Positions 9,424 to 18,703 of a DNA stretch of 64,000 nucleotides are shown here, in pieces; the first letter of the stretch is position 1, and the number at the start of each line of letters is the position of its first letter. This stretch comes from Marinagarivorans sp. Lineage in GTDB: Bacteria; Pseudomonadota; Gammaproteobacteria; Pseudomonadales; Cellvibrionaceae. The notes under the pieces were generated by a model. That model saw only the letters and a list, made by a program, of their open reading frames with translations, searched no databases and was not told where the DNA came from. A program made the translations under genes and the position numbers. Where the stretch lies: assembly GCA_028281865.1 (NCBI GenBank), contig JANQJB010000093.1:91939-155938 (forward strand). Direction: 5' to 3'.

Positions 9424-9487
9424 CCGGGAGTACTTTTCGTGTTTATGGTGTTTTAGATAACTTGAAACACCCGCGTACTGCTCTCGG
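9424..9487. ncRNA. Candidate structured RNA (nested hairpin) ahead of the 9.3-kb terminator
   Basis: Two nested stems can be drawn. The outer pairs 9424-9433 (CCGGGAGTAC) with 9475-9487 (GTAC, three bulged bases, CTCTCGG), with one G-U pair. The inner pairs GGTGTTT (9447-9453) with AAACACC (9465-9471). Together with the terminator at 9293-9325 this suggests a minus-strand RNA of roughly 200-250 nt. No known RNA family was recognised and the strand rests only on the terminator orientation. Confidence 0.35.
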
Positions 9488-9857
9488 TTATGCGTTTCCG
9501 AGATTTTTGCGAAATGATTGAAAACTCAATCCTCCTCTTTAATTAAGCTTACTCTCTTCTTTTAATCTTCGCCTTCTTACTCTGTGTTCACTCTATTTTG
9601 TTAATTTTCTTAGTAAACTCACCCGGCAACATCGAATCGAACGAAGCCAATAAATTAACGTTTCCATTCAAATATTAACGCGATATTGACAACAGTCAAG
9701 CAAAATCATTTTTTTCAAAACAAAAGTATTAAACAAAGAAATCTATTACAACTTGATGACGTAAAACGCAAAATTAACGGAGTTAATTTCTACAGCAGAC
9801 AATATTAGTGCGCCGTCGGTCTTATGTACTAAATTATATAAAAAGAATAAATACTAT

Positions 9858-9892
9858 AAAAAAAAGACCGCGATAAGAGAACTTATCGCGGT
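9858..9892 (-). terminator. Strong rho-independent terminator on the minus strand
   Basis: ACCGCGATAAG (9867-9877) pairs perfectly with CTTATCGCGGT (9882-9892) around a 4-base loop. The plus strand has eight A just before it (9858-9865), so a minus-strand transcript would end in an 11-bp hairpin followed by a U-run. It lies about 280 bases downstream of the pilZ stop codon at 10175, so it ends either a long 3' UTR of the pomAB-pilZ transcript or a separate small RNA. Confidence 0.8.
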
Positions 9893-10038
9893 AAACTCAC
9901 AGGTTTTACTGTCCTAGGGATCACCAATTCATCATGAAATCCGTGGTGACCTTAGCATCCCTACTTCCTAGCGCGTCCGTGCGGTGATTATTCTAGAGAT
10001 TTGAGTTTTCACCACTAGAGGACATCGACGTCAATCCA
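9866..10038 (-). ncRNA. Candidate small RNA with several GGA motifs, upstream of the 9.86-kb terminator
   Basis: On the minus strand the segment just before the terminator at 9858-9892 is rich in GGA trinucleotides (at least five, in contexts such as ACGGAC, TAGGAAG, GGGATG, ACGGAT and TAGGACAG). One of these falls in the loop of a short CTA/TAG hairpin. Repeated GGA in loops is the hallmark of CsrA/RsmA-titrating RNAs, but I cannot match this one to RsmY, RsmZ or CsrB. The 5' end is unknown; the position given is nominal. The alternative is a long 3' UTR of the pilZ transcript. Confidence 0.3.
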
Positions 10039-10056
10039 TGTGCGAGATATCGCACA
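10039..10056. promoter_or_regulatory. Palindromic operator-like site
   Basis: TGTGCGA (10039-10045), a 4-base spacer GATA and TCGCACA (10050-10056) form a perfect inverted repeat. It lies just upstream, in the minus-strand sense, of the candidate small RNA ending at 9858. The symmetry suggests a dimeric regulator site; the regulator is unknown. Confidence 0.35.
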
Positions 10057-10174
10057 AAAGTACGCATTGGCGGATAAAATGGGAGAAACAATGCATTTAT
10101 TATTTTTTGTTTGTTTTTCAGGCAAAAAATAATGCTTTTTATGCCAAATTGACACAGTATTTGTGAGTGACAGC

Positions 10175-10720
10175 TCAGTCCTGACGCGTTTTCAGCTGCA
10201 CGCTCTGACGTTTGACAATGTGCTGAATAAGCTCCTCTTGAGCTGACTCACCCATATTGTAAAAATCGATACGCCAAAAATGCTCGCCTTCTTCAAGCTG
10301 TTCGCAAGAAACTAAAATCCCGTCTGTACGCACTTTTTTCTGGCTCGGCAGCAATTGCAATTCGATATACAAACGCGTCCCTTCATCGAGAGCCTCATCA
10401 TTGATAAACGCCATTCCACAAGCGCTGATATTGACCTCACGCACTTTGTAAGCAATGCGATTGACCAGCTGATTGTCAACCGCAATCTGACTGATAATAC
10501 GCTCGATTTTTTGATTAAAAATGGCGATCAATTCGGAAACTTTTGGCAGCTCATCTGCAAGCTCAAGTAACAACCTTTCAATTTTTTCATCGTGTTCGGA
10601 TACAAGCGCAAGCATATCTTTTTCTGTCTGGGCACGCTCCTGCCCTTGCGAATCAATAACCGAGTATTGCACACCAATAGCCTCATCGATTCGAAAATAA
10701 CGTCGTCTCTCTATACTCAT
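10175..10720 (-). CDS. PilZ-domain protein downstream of pomAB
   Basis: A 181-aa protein. The N-terminal ERRRYFRID carries the arginine motif used to bind c-di-GMP, a helical stretch follows (about 35-85), and the C-terminal half has the PilZ strand pattern with NISACGMAFI around 97-106 (NxSxxG, the usual DxSxxG with Asp changed to Asn). It lies 19 bases after the pomB stop codon on the same strand. The likely role is c-di-GMP control of the flagellar stator or another motility function; that is inferred from position. Confidence 0.82.
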   Translation of the reverse strand: MSIERRRYFRIDEAIGVQYSVIDSQGQERAQTEKDMLALVSEHDEKIERLLLELADELPKVSELIAIFNQKIERIISQIAVDNQLVNRIAYKVREVNISACGMAFINDEALDEGTRLYIELQLLPSQKKVRTDGILVSCEQLEEGEHFWRIDFYNMGESAQEELIQHIVKRQSVQLKTRQD

Positions 10721-10739
10721 AATATTGATGGTTCAGTCA

Positions 10740-11726
10740 TTAAAATATTTCATCCACATTGAGATCAAACAAGTATTTCGGCGCAATATCGAGTTGACGC
10801 AATATATCCTCACCTTCAGGATCCTTTAACAGCTCCTTATCTTCCTCCGTCAACTCTTCCTCTATACCTTGCATAATCATGATTTCAACACGCCGATTAC
10901 GCGCCCGATTTTCGGGTGTATCATTTGCAACCAGTGGCCGTGTATCTGACAGGCCAGCGACTTCAAAACGGGTCCGCGAGAGCTCTTCGTCTTTCATAAG
11001 CTCATGAGCCACCGACGAAGCGCGCATGGCTGATAAATCCCAATTTGAACGAAAACGCGAAGTTCGAATGGGCAGGTTATCTGTATGGCCCTGCACAATA
11101 ATGCGGCCAGGTTTCGTCGCGAGAACAGCAGCTATTTCCCACATCACTTCACGATATTCCGGCGATAATTGTGCCGAACCGGAAAAAAATGAGCCTTTTT
11201 CTCGAATGCGCACAATGATCTTGCGACCGACGGTTTCAACCTCGACCTCACCAGCCATGATTTGCTCGTGTAAGTTATTCGCAAGTTCATATGCGTCTGC
11301 CTGGGTCTCCTCAATCAGCTCTTCGAGCTTTTCTTTCAGGCGAATACGCACACCGGCATCCGCACCCTCGTCGCCCGCCTCAACGTCGTATGCATCAGCG
11401 CAGTCCACATCTAAAGACATTTCCGTAATATCCTGCGTTTTTTGCCATATCTCGTTGATGGGTGTGGGCTCCGTTCGACCGGGGCTAAACTCTTGCGCAA
11501 TAATACTGGTTCCTTTAGGCACATCGGTCACGTTAAGGCGATTCTGAACGCCAAACGCCTGCGCCATCGAGCCGGCCAAACGTTTGAACTTCATAGCATC
11601 CATTTCTGAAAAGGACAGCAGCAACACAAAAAAGCACATCAATAAAGACATCAAATCCGCAAATGTACCCATCCAGGCCGGCAGGCCGGGGACACATTCG
11701 CAATTGTCCTCATCATCATCGCTCAT
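10740..11726 (-). CDS. pomB: Flagellar stator protein PomB/MotB
   Basis: A 328-aa inner-membrane stator subunit. A short acidic N-terminus is followed by one transmembrane helix (about 18-40, WMGTFADLMSLLMCFFVLLL) containing the ion-binding Asp24. The periplasmic OmpA-like domain (about 180-310) has peptidoglycan-binding motifs VQGHTDNLP and NRARNRRVEIMI. The N-terminal pattern PAWMxTFADLMSLLMCFFVLLLSFSEM is characteristic of sodium-type PomB rather than E. coli MotB; the ion preference is an inference. It lies directly after pomA and before a PilZ gene, forming one operon. Confidence 0.94.
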   Translation of the reverse strand: MSDDDEDNCECVPGLPAWMGTFADLMSLLMCFFVLLLSFSEMDAMKFKRLAGSMAQAFGVQNRLNVTDVPKGTSIIAQEFSPGRTEPTPINEIWQKTQDITEMSLDVDCADAYDVEAGDEGADAGVRIRLKEKLEELIEETQADAYELANNLHEQIMAGEVEVETVGRKIIVRIREKGSFFSGSAQLSPEYREVMWEIAAVLATKPGRIIVQGHTDNLPIRTSRFRSNWDLSAMRASSVAHELMKDEELSRTRFEVAGLSDTRPLVANDTPENRARNRRVEIMIMQGIEEELTEEDKELLKDPEGEDILRQLDIAPKYLFDLNVDEIF

Positions 11727-11753
11727 CTATTCACCCAATATACTCAGGCTGCA

Positions 11754-12524
11754 TCAACCAGCGGCTTGCTCTTCACCGGCGTCACGCTTTTTCTCGGGTA
11801 AGTAATTGCGTAGCATAGTGTCAATTACACGCGGGTTTTGACCGTTTTGAATCGCCAATAACGCGTCGATAACCAAGCTTTTTACCAAAGCCTCCTCGTT
11901 GGCCCGCAACTTCAATTTGTCCGATATCGGAGCACATATTGCGTTGGCAATTACCGCACCGTAAAGAGTGGTCAAAAGCGCAACAGCCATCGCCGGACCA
12001 ATTGCTTTCGGATCGTCCATGTTCGCAAGCATAGCCACCAAACCGATCAGCGTCCCAATCATTCCCATAGCCGGAGCAGTTTCCGCCAGGTCGCCGAAGA
12101 TCTTTGATCCGATTTGGTGCCGTTCTTGGGCTTTTAACTTATCTTTTGATAAAACGGCCTTTACTACATCGGGATCGTGTCCATCGACCAAAAGTTGGAT
12201 ACCGCGTTTTAAAAAGTCATTGCCTACTTCTTTGCCTTCAAGCGACAGTAACCCGCCTTTACGAGCTTCATCGGCGAGTCCAACAACTTCCGTGATTAGG
12301 TCAACCGGGTCATCTACCTTGTATTTGAAACTTTTACCGGCAATTTTCGCTGCGCCCAAAAATTGACCTAAACCATATTTAGCCATCACGGCAAAACAAG
12401 TCCCACCAACGACGATCACTATTGACGGTGCGTTGACGAACATGCCCAACTGGCCGCTCATTACCATTGAGACTGCAATCAGCGCCAAAGCACCAACGAG
12501 TCCGACGAGGGTTGCTAAATCCAC
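11754..12524 (-). CDS. pomA: Flagellar stator protein PomA/MotA
   Basis: A 256-aa polytopic membrane protein with hydrophobic helices near 3-20, 30-50, 145-170 and 180-200. The start MDLATLVGLVGALALI and the short N-terminal region match PomA, which together with PomB forms the ion-driven flagellar stator. The segment ETAPAMGMIGTLIGLVAML (about 149-167) is the conserved TM3 that contacts the PomB helix. First gene of the pomA-pomB-pilZ set; upstream is a 219-base region shared with the divergent xseB. Confidence 0.95.
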   Translation of the reverse strand: MDLATLVGLVGALALIAVSMVMSGQLGMFVNAPSIVIVVGGTCFAVMAKYGLGQFLGAAKIAGKSFKYKVDDPVDLITEVVGLADEARKGGLLSLEGKEVGNDFLKRGIQLLVDGHDPDVVKAVLSKDKLKAQERHQIGSKIFGDLAETAPAMGMIGTLIGLVAMLANMDDPKAIGPAMAVALLTTLYGAVIANAICAPISDKLKLRANEEALVKSLVIDALLAIQNGQNPRVIDTMLRNYLPEKKRDAGEEQAAG

Positions 12525-12743
12525 GAGTTATTCCTCAACATTCAAATTGTTTCACAAGGATTAGCCTTGTTCAGCAAAGCGCTGACATCTTCTAACCTAT
12601 ACTTTCAGTCTAGACACAAATCGATCTAACGAAGGCGATTTCACTATTCTTTCGTTATCAATTATCGGCCGATGACGTGATAGCCTTAGGGCCAGTGTTG
12701 CGGTTAAAATTGCGGTTCGAAGATTTGAACAGGCAGCAGCGTA

Positions 12744-12986
12744 GTGGCAGCAAAGAAAAAAACTATTCAGTTTGAAAAATCGCTTAGCGAATTGGAGACA
12801 CTGATCGAGGATATGGAAACCGGCGACCAAAGTTTAGAGGAGTCGCTCAAGCTATTTGAAAAAGGTGTCAAACTCACTCGCGACTGCCAATTGGCATTAA
12901 AAGAAGCAGAGCAAAAAGTAGAAGTTTTAATGCAAGCGCGCGAAGATGGTGCCCCTTCTATTGAGCCTCTAAAACCCGAAGAGTAG
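12744..12986 (+). CDS. xseB: Exodeoxyribonuclease VII small subunit
   Basis: An 80-aa protein matching XseB: FEKSLSELETLIEDMETGDQ followed by SLEESLKLFEKGVKLTRDCQ, two helices that form the coiled-coil small subunit. XseB assembles with XseA to degrade single-stranded DNA; xseA is not in the window. The only reasonable start is GTG, since no ATG precedes the conserved core. The ispA start follows eight bases after its stop, the usual xseB-ispA pairing. Confidence 0.93.
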   Translation: MAAKKKTIQFEKSLSELETLIEDMETGDQSLEESLKLFEKGVKLTRDCQLALKEAEQKVEVLMQAREDGAPSIEPLKPEE

Positions 12987-12994
12987 GATTTGAG

Positions 12995-13903
12995 TTGTAT
13001 TCTAACCCACCTAGTCTGCAAGCATTTTTCAGCACCTATCAAGAACGTATTAATCAGATTTTGGCAAAATCGTTGCCAACACCTGATTCCAGCTCAGTTC
13101 CGGACGGAAAACACCTGTACGAAGCCATGCGCTACAGCTTGCTGCTCGGAGGAAAGAGAATCAGACCGCTACTCGCTTATGCTTCTGCATACGCGTGCGG
13201 GGAGATTAACCCAAACGTTGACCAAGCTGCTTGTGCCGTCGAATGTATCCATGCATACAGCCTGATTCACGACGATTTACCCGCAATGGATGACGACGAT
13301 CTGCGGCGCGGACAAGCAACCTGCCATGTCGCTTTTGATGAAGCGACCGCAATTCTCGCTGGCGATGCTCTGCAAACTCTTGCCTTCTCTGTCTTGAGTT
13401 CTGCTGAATTGGATCCAGCCCTGGCGGTGAGGTTAATACGTGAACTCAGCCACGCAAGCGGGGCCGGCGGCATGATCGTAGGCCAGGTATTAGACCTAGG
13501 CGCTGCGAATCACTCACTTGATCTGCGCGCGTTAGAAGCGATACATCTTTTCAAAACAGGTGCACTTATCGAAGCTGCCATAGTGATGGGAGCGCTCGCA
13601 GGCGGATGCTCTGACACAGCAAAAATTGACGCTTTACGACAATATGCAAAAGCGGCTGGGCTCGCGTTTCAAGTGCGCGATGATATTCTCGATGTCACAG
13701 CCGACACAAAAACCTTGGGCAAAACTCAAGGTGCCGACGAAGCGCTCAAAAAATCGACATATGTCTCGCTTCTTGGGCTTGAAGAGGCCGAACGACATTG
13801 CGAACGCTTGCTAGGTGAGGCCATTTCAGCACTGAAAACCTTTGATGAGCGCGCCGATTATTTACGCCAAATAGCCAACTTTATTGTAAATCGCGAGTTT
13901 TAA
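12995..13903 (+). CDS. ispA: (2E,6E)-farnesyl diphosphate synthase
   Basis: A 302-aa all-helical prenyltransferase. The first Asp-rich motif is DDLPAMDD (about 93-100), the second DDILD (about 229-233), and GGKRIRP (52-58) binds isopentenyl diphosphate. It condenses DMAPP/GPP with IPP to give farnesyl diphosphate for ubiquinone and undecaprenyl phosphate. The start is TTG at 12995 with a weak AGGA upstream. In many gammaproteobacteria dxs follows ispA; here the next gene is the convergent galE instead. Confidence 0.95.
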   Translation: MYSNPPSLQAFFSTYQERINQILAKSLPTPDSSSVPDGKHLYEAMRYSLLLGGKRIRPLLAYASAYACGEINPNVDQAACAVECIHAYSLIHDDLPAMDDDDLRRGQATCHVAFDEATAILAGDALQTLAFSVLSSAELDPALAVRLIRELSHASGAGGMIVGQVLDLGAANHSLDLRALEAIHLFKTGALIEAAIVMGALAGGCSDTAKIDALRQYAKAAGLAFQVRDDILDVTADTKTLGKTQGADEALKKSTYVSLLGLEEAERHCERLLGEAISALKTFDERADYLRQIANFIVNREF

Positions 13904-13943
13904 ATTTCGCGCTTACTAGGCAATCTTAGCTGTATTTCTCCCG

Positions 13944-14975
13944 CTAACCGTTCGCTTCTTCGAAGCCCTTAGGGTTTGCCGATTGCCAGCGCCAAGCATC
14001 GGTAACCATGCGCTCAATGCCAAACTTTGCCTCCCAGCCCAGCGCAGCGCGCGCAGACTCTGGATTGGCATAACATTCAGCAATATCGCCGGGTCGGCGG
14101 TCGACAATTTGGAAGGGAACCGGTTTACCTGAAGCCTCTTCAAAAGCCTTCACCATTTGCAATACGCTGTAACCATTTCCGGTACCAAGATTCCAGGTAT
14201 AACAATCCGCTTTTGCTTCAGATAAGTATTTGATCGCCGCAACATGCCCCTTAGCAAGATCGACAACGTGTATGTAATCGCGAACACCTGTACCGTCAGG
14301 GGTATCGTAGTCATTACCAAATACACTCAACTTTTCCAATTTCCCAACCGCAACCTGAGAAATATAGGGCAGCAAATTATTGGGTATGCCGTTTGGATCT
14401 TCGCCGATAATACCGCTTTCGTGCGCCCCGATTGGGTTAAAATAGCGCAATAATGCAACCTGAGCAGTGCTGCCAGAACGCGTGCACCAATCGCGCAGGA
14501 TTTCTTCAACCATTAATTTACTGCGACCGTACGGGTTAGTCGGCTGAGTGGGAAAGTCTTCCACAATTGGAACGCTATGAGGGTCGCCATAAACCGTCGC
14601 GGAAGAGCTGAATACTAGTGCATTGACCTGATATTCAGCCATAACTTCGCAAAGGCTAATAGTGGCGCCTACATTAACCCGGTAATACTCAAGCGGGATT
14701 TCGACCGACTCTCCTACAGCTTTTAGCCCAGCAAAATGTATAACAGCACTAATATTCTTCTCTGCGGCAAATATGTTACGCAAAGCCTCTTTATCGGTGA
14801 CATCGTCTTGATAAAACGGAATAGATTTGCCGGTTATTTTCTCTACACGACGCAAAGCTTCAAACTTACTATTGCAGAGATTATCAACCACACAAATCTC
14901 GAAACCTGCGTCGATCAGCTCAATACAGGTATGACTGCCGATATAACCGGCACCGCCGGTAACAAGTACTTTCAT
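13944..14975 (-). CDS. galE: UDP-glucose 4-epimerase
   Basis: A 343-aa extended SDR enzyme. The NAD-binding [10 protein letters not shown] motif is at residues 7-16, the catalytic Ser in SSSATVYGD and the YxxxK pair in [11 protein letters not shown]. It interconverts UDP-glucose and UDP-galactose for polysaccharide or LPS synthesis. It is a single gene, convergent with ispA and separated from the divergent yeaG gene by about 460 bases. Confidence 0.95.
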   Translation of the reverse strand: MKVLVTGGAGYIGSHTCIELIDAGFEICVVDNLCNSKFEALRRVEKITGKSIPFYQDDVTDKEALRNIFAAEKNISAVIHFAGLKAVGESVEIPLEYYRVNVGATISLCEVMAEYQVNALVFSSSATVYGDPHSVPIVEDFPTQPTNPYGRSKLMVEEILRDWCTRSGSTAQVALLRYFNPIGAHESGIIGEDPNGIPNNLLPYISQVAVGKLEKLSVFGNDYDTPDGTGVRDYIHVVDLAKGHVAAIKYLSEAKADCYTWNLGTGNGYSVLQMVKAFEEASGKPVPFQIVDRRPGDIAECYANPESARAALGWEAKFGIERMVTDAWRWQSANPKGFEEANG

Positions 14976-15437
14976 GTTTGGCCCGCTTTTTGAATTGCTT
15001 TTGTCGTTAGTTTAGAAAAAACTCTTGAAGATTTTGTAAAAATTGAATGCCGATTTAATATGTAAAGTCGGCTTATAAACCGTAATACTGAAAACTTGCG
15101 TAAAAACTAACCAAATTCTATTAGGGCGCGAATATTAGCACATTTTGATCAACTTCATTCGTATTTGAAAATCTTTGCGCGATAGAGATGCACCAAAATT
15201 TTACAAGCCAATTGCTTATGCCTAAAACGCTGATTCAATCAAAAAAAACTGAAGTTTTTATTCAATATTTCGCACTTTTAGACTGGTCATTGTCTACTAT
15301 TAAGATAAGCAGAAAAACTACGCCAGTAAGAACCATCCGGAGTGTTTATTTGGGTAATGTTCAGTTTGTTCCACGCAAAATAAGCATAGCTACAATTACC
15401 CCGCTCAGAATTCGCCACTGCTTGAGGAGGCACACCC
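14976..15437. other. Intergenic region between galE and yeaG
   Basis: A 462-base AT-rich region that should contain the divergent promoters of galE and yeaG. A small plus-strand frame (15188-15451) overlaps the yeaG start and does not look like a gene. I saw no convincing sigma-54 (-24/-12) element, although E. coli yeaGH is known to be under nitrogen/stationary-phase control. A good ribosome-binding site (GAGGAGG) precedes the yeaG ATG at 15438. Confidence 0.5.
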
Positions 15438-17360
15438 ATGACGATTTTTAGCCATTATCGCCAACGTTATGAGGAAACAAAACAAGAAGAACTCAGCATC
15501 CAAGAATATCTGGAGCTATGCAAAACGGACAAATCTGTTTACGCGAGCGCCGCTGAACGTATGCTCTTAGCCATCGGCGAGCCCGAGCTTGTCGATACTT
15601 CTAAAGACTCGCGAATGAGCCGTATATTTTCAAATAAAATAATTAAGCGCTACAAAGCGTTTGAAGAATTTTACGGTATGGAAGAGGCGATAGAGCAAAT
15701 CGTCTCTTTTTTCAAACACGCTGCTCAAGGTTTAGAAGAGCGCAAACAAATTCTCTATCTTCTTGGCCCGGTTGGCGGTGGTAAATCATCACTTGCCGAA
15801 GCCTTAAAAACCCTTATCGAAAAACAACCGATATATTGCTTACAAGGTTCCCCGGTATTTGAGTCTCCTCTCGGTTTATTCGACGTAAACGAAGACGGGC
15901 ATATACTCGAAGAAGACTACGGCATACCGCGCCGCTATTTAAACAATATCATGTCGCCCTGGGCTGTAAAGCGCCTGCACGAATACGGCGGCGATATCAG
16001 CCAATTTAAAGTCATCAAGGTATTCCCTTCTATTCTCGATCAAATTGGTGTTTCTAAAACTGAACCTGGCGACGAAAATAACCAAGACATTTCATCGCTT
16101 GTTGGTAAAGTTGACATTCGTAAATTAGAGGACTTCCCGCAAAATGACCCCGATGCGTACAGCTTTTCCGGCGGCTTGTGCCGCGCTAATCAGGGCATCA
16201 TGGAATTTGTCGAGATGTTCAAAGCCCCAATCAAAGTGCTTCACCCACTTTTGACGGCAACACAAGAAGGTAATTACAACAGCACCGAAGGCCTTGGAGC
16301 AATTCCATTCGACGGTGTTATTCTTGCGCACTCAAACGAATCGGAGTGGCAAACATTCAAAAATAATAAAAACAACGAAGCCTTTATCGACCGTGTATAT
16401 ATTGTCAAGGTACCCTACTGTTTGCGTGTATCCGAGGAAGTTAAAATTTACGAAAAACTACTGCATAACAGCTCGCTCGCTGAAGCACACTGTGCCCCCG
16501 ATACGCTCAAAATGCTGGCACAATTTAGCGTCTTATCTCGTTTAAAAACACCTGAGAATTCGAATTTATTCTCGAAAATGCGCGTCTATGACGGTAAAAA
16601 TTTAAAAGATACCGACCCGAAAGCAAAATCGATGCAAGAGTATCGTGACTCCGCCGGTGTGGATGAAGGTATGGACGGGCTGTCCACACGTTTTGCGTTT
16701 AAAATATTATCTAAAGTCTTTAATTTCGACCCAACGGAAGTTGCCGCTAACCCCGTTCATTTACTTTACGTACTTGAGCAAAAAATTGAGCAAGAGCAAT
16801 TTCAAGAGGACATAGCCAATCGTTATTTGATGTTCATTAAAGAATATTTAGCGCCACGCTATGTCGAATTTATTGGCAAAGAAATTCAAACAGCCTACCT
16901 TGAATCCTATGCTGAGTACGGCCAGAATATTTTTGATCGCTACGTCACGTACGCCGATTTTTGGATACAAGATCAAGAATACCGTGACCCCGAAACAGGC
17001 GAAATTCTTGACCGCGGTGCGCTAAACGAAGAATTGGAAAAAATTGAAAAGCCAGCTGGAATTAGCAATCCAAAAGATTTTCGTAACGAAATTGTCAATT
17101 TTGTTCTGCGCGCACGTGCCAATAATTCAGGCAACAACCCTGTTTGGAGCAGCTACGAGAAGCTGCGCACAGTTATTGAGAAAAAAATGTTTTCCAATAC
17201 CGAAGATTTGTTACCGGTGATATCGTTCAGCACAAAATCTTCAAAAGAAGATCAGAAAAAACACGATGATTTTGTCGCGCGCATGGTTGAGCGCGGCTAC
17301 ACAGAAAAACAAGTGCGATTGCTTTCTGAGTGGTATTTGAGAGTACGTAAGTCGCAATAA
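15438..17360 (+). CDS. yeaG: PrkA-family serine protein kinase YeaG
   Basis: A 640-aa cytoplasmic protein with an AAA+ N-terminal domain (Walker A GPVGGGKSS at about 110-118) and a C-terminal PrkA kinase-like domain. The length and motifs such as CxxNQGIMEFVEMFKAP and EGLGAIPFDG are those of YeaG/PrkA. In E. coli YeaG acts with YeaH in the response to sustained nitrogen starvation and stationary phase. The ATG has a strong GAGGAGG site. It is the first gene of the yeaG-yeaH-spoVR set. Confidence 0.95.
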   Translation: MTIFSHYRQRYEETKQEELSIQEYLELCKTDKSVYASAAERMLLAIGEPELVDTSKDSRMSRIFSNKIIKRYKAFEEFYGMEEAIEQIVSFFKHAAQGLEERKQILYLLGPVGGGKSSLAEALKTLIEKQPIYCLQGSPVFESPLGLFDVNEDGHILEEDYGIPRRYLNNIMSPWAVKRLHEYGGDISQFKVIKVFPSILDQIGVSKTEPGDENNQDISSLVGKVDIRKLEDFPQNDPDAYSFSGGLCRANQGIMEFVEMFKAPIKVLHPLLTATQEGNYNSTEGLGAIPFDGVILAHSNESEWQTFKNNKNNEAFIDRVYIVKVPYCLRVSEEVKIYEKLLHNSSLAEAHCAPDTLKMLAQFSVLSRLKTPENSNLFSKMRVYDGKNLKDTDPKAKSMQEYRDSAGVDEGMDGLSTRFAFKILSKVFNFDPTEVAANPVHLLYVLEQKIEQEQFQEDIANRYLMFIKEYLAPRYVEFIGKEIQTAYLESYAEYGQNIFDRYVTYADFWIQDQEYRDPETGEILDRGALNEELEKIEKPAGISNPKDFRNEIVNFVLRARANNSGNNPVWSSYEKLRTVIEKKMFSNTEDLLPVISFSTKSSKEDQKKHDDFVARMVERGYTEKQVRLLSEWYLRVRKSQ

Positions 17361-17390
17361 TCACAGCAATTCCAGCGTTGGGAGTACTAC

Positions 17391-18671
17391 GTGAGTTATA
17401 TTGTCGATAGACGTTTAAATTCAAAAAACAAAAGCACCGTTAATCGCCAAAGGTTTCTGCAACGCTACCGTAAGCATATCAAAAAAGCCGTATCGGACGC
17501 CGTAGATAAACGATCGATCACTGATATCGAAAACGGCGAAAAGATTAGCATCCCTTCTAAAGATATTAATGAACCGGTTTTTTCAACTGGTTCAGGCGGT
17601 GTGCGTTCTCGCGTTTTGCCAGGTAATAAAGAGTTCGTCACGGGTGATCAAATAAAGCGCCCTGAAGGTGGTGGAGGTGGTGGCGCCGGATCAGGCGCAA
17701 GTGATCAGGGCGAAGGCATGGACGAGTTTGTTTTTCAGATCACGCAAGATGAATTCTTAAATTTTATGTTCGAGGATTTAGCACTTCCCAATCTGGTAAA
17801 GAGACATTTAGCAGGTGACGAAGAATTCAAGTATCATCGTGCCGGATTTAGCGAGGAAGGCAACCCTGCACAAGTTAATATCGTTCGTTCACTAAAAGCA
17901 GCAAATGCTAGGCGTATCGCACTGACTGGGAAAAAACGTCGACAGGTGAAAGAGCTAAAGGAAGAAGCGGCCAAGCTTAGCGGTACCGAAGATCCAATTG
18001 AAAAACAATACCTAGCCGACTTACTGGAAAAAATTGCCAGTCTTGAAGGAAAAATAAAACGCATTCCCTGGATCGATGATTTCGACTTAAAATACAACCT
18101 TCACGTAAAACAACCTGTGCCAAAATCACGCGCGGTTATGTTTTGTTTGATGGATGTTTCTGGCTCGATGGACCAAGCTACCAAAGATATAGCGAAACGA
18201 TTTTTCTTGCTACTCTATTTATTTTTACAAAGGAATTACGAGCACACAGAAGTCGTTTTTATTCGACATCACACCAGTGCAAAAGAGGTTAACGAAGAGG
18301 ATTTTTTCTATAGTCGCGAAACCGGAGGCACAATAGTATCAAGTGCATTAAAATTAATGGATGAAATTATCGACGAACGCTTTCCACCTTCGCAGTGGAA
18401 TATCTACTCTGCGCAAGCGTCAGACGGTGACAACTGGAATGATGACTCTGCAGTTTGCTATCGTTTATTAGTCGATAACATAATGAGAAAATTGCAGTAT
18501 TTTTCGTATATCGAAATTACGCCACGTGAACATCAAGCACTTTGGCACGCATATGAACGAGTCGAAGCGCAATTTCCTCAGTTATTTGCGATGCGCCAGT
18601 TAATAAGTGCATCGGATATTTATCCTGTATTTCGCGAGCTTTTTCAAAAAAAGGCAACTGCTGCGGCATAG
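17391..18671 (+). CDS. yeaH: DUF444 protein YeaH, vWA-like
   Basis: A 426-aa protein with a Gly-rich linker around 90-105 and a C-terminal vWA-like domain. Its metal-site motif DVSGSM lies at about 255-260, and TGGTIVSS follows near 310. YeaH is the conserved partner of the YeaG kinase and is thought to be a target or scaffold. It starts with GTG at 17391, preceded by GGGAG, 30 bases after yeaG. The pairing of a P-loop ATPase with a vWA protein echoes, but is unrelated to, the MoxR/vWA pair at 57-59 kb. Confidence 0.93.
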   Translation: MSYIVDRRLNSKNKSTVNRQRFLQRYRKHIKKAVSDAVDKRSITDIENGEKISIPSKDINEPVFSTGSGGVRSRVLPGNKEFVTGDQIKRPEGGGGGGAGSGASDQGEGMDEFVFQITQDEFLNFMFEDLALPNLVKRHLAGDEEFKYHRAGFSEEGNPAQVNIVRSLKAANARRIALTGKKRRQVKELKEEAAKLSGTEDPIEKQYLADLLEKIASLEGKIKRIPWIDDFDLKYNLHVKQPVPKSRAVMFCLMDVSGSMDQATKDIAKRFFLLLYLFLQRNYEHTEVVFIRHHTSAKEVNEEDFFYSRETGGTIVSSALKLMDEIIDERFPPSQWNIYSAQASDGDNWNDDSAVCYRLLVDNIMRKLQYFSYIEITPREHQALWHAYERVEAQFPQLFAMRQLISASDIYPVFRELFQKKATAAA

Positions 18672-18703
18672 TTTAAGTGACCGATAGAAAGGCCTCGACA
18701 AGC

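Noticed and set aside
11026..11547. 173-codon plus-strand frame opposite pomB
   Set aside because: Shadow of a well-supported gene, with no start signal and no recognisable protein features.
15188..15451. 87-codon plus-strand frame before yeaG
   Set aside because: It overlaps the yeaG start, has no ribosome-binding site and no family features.
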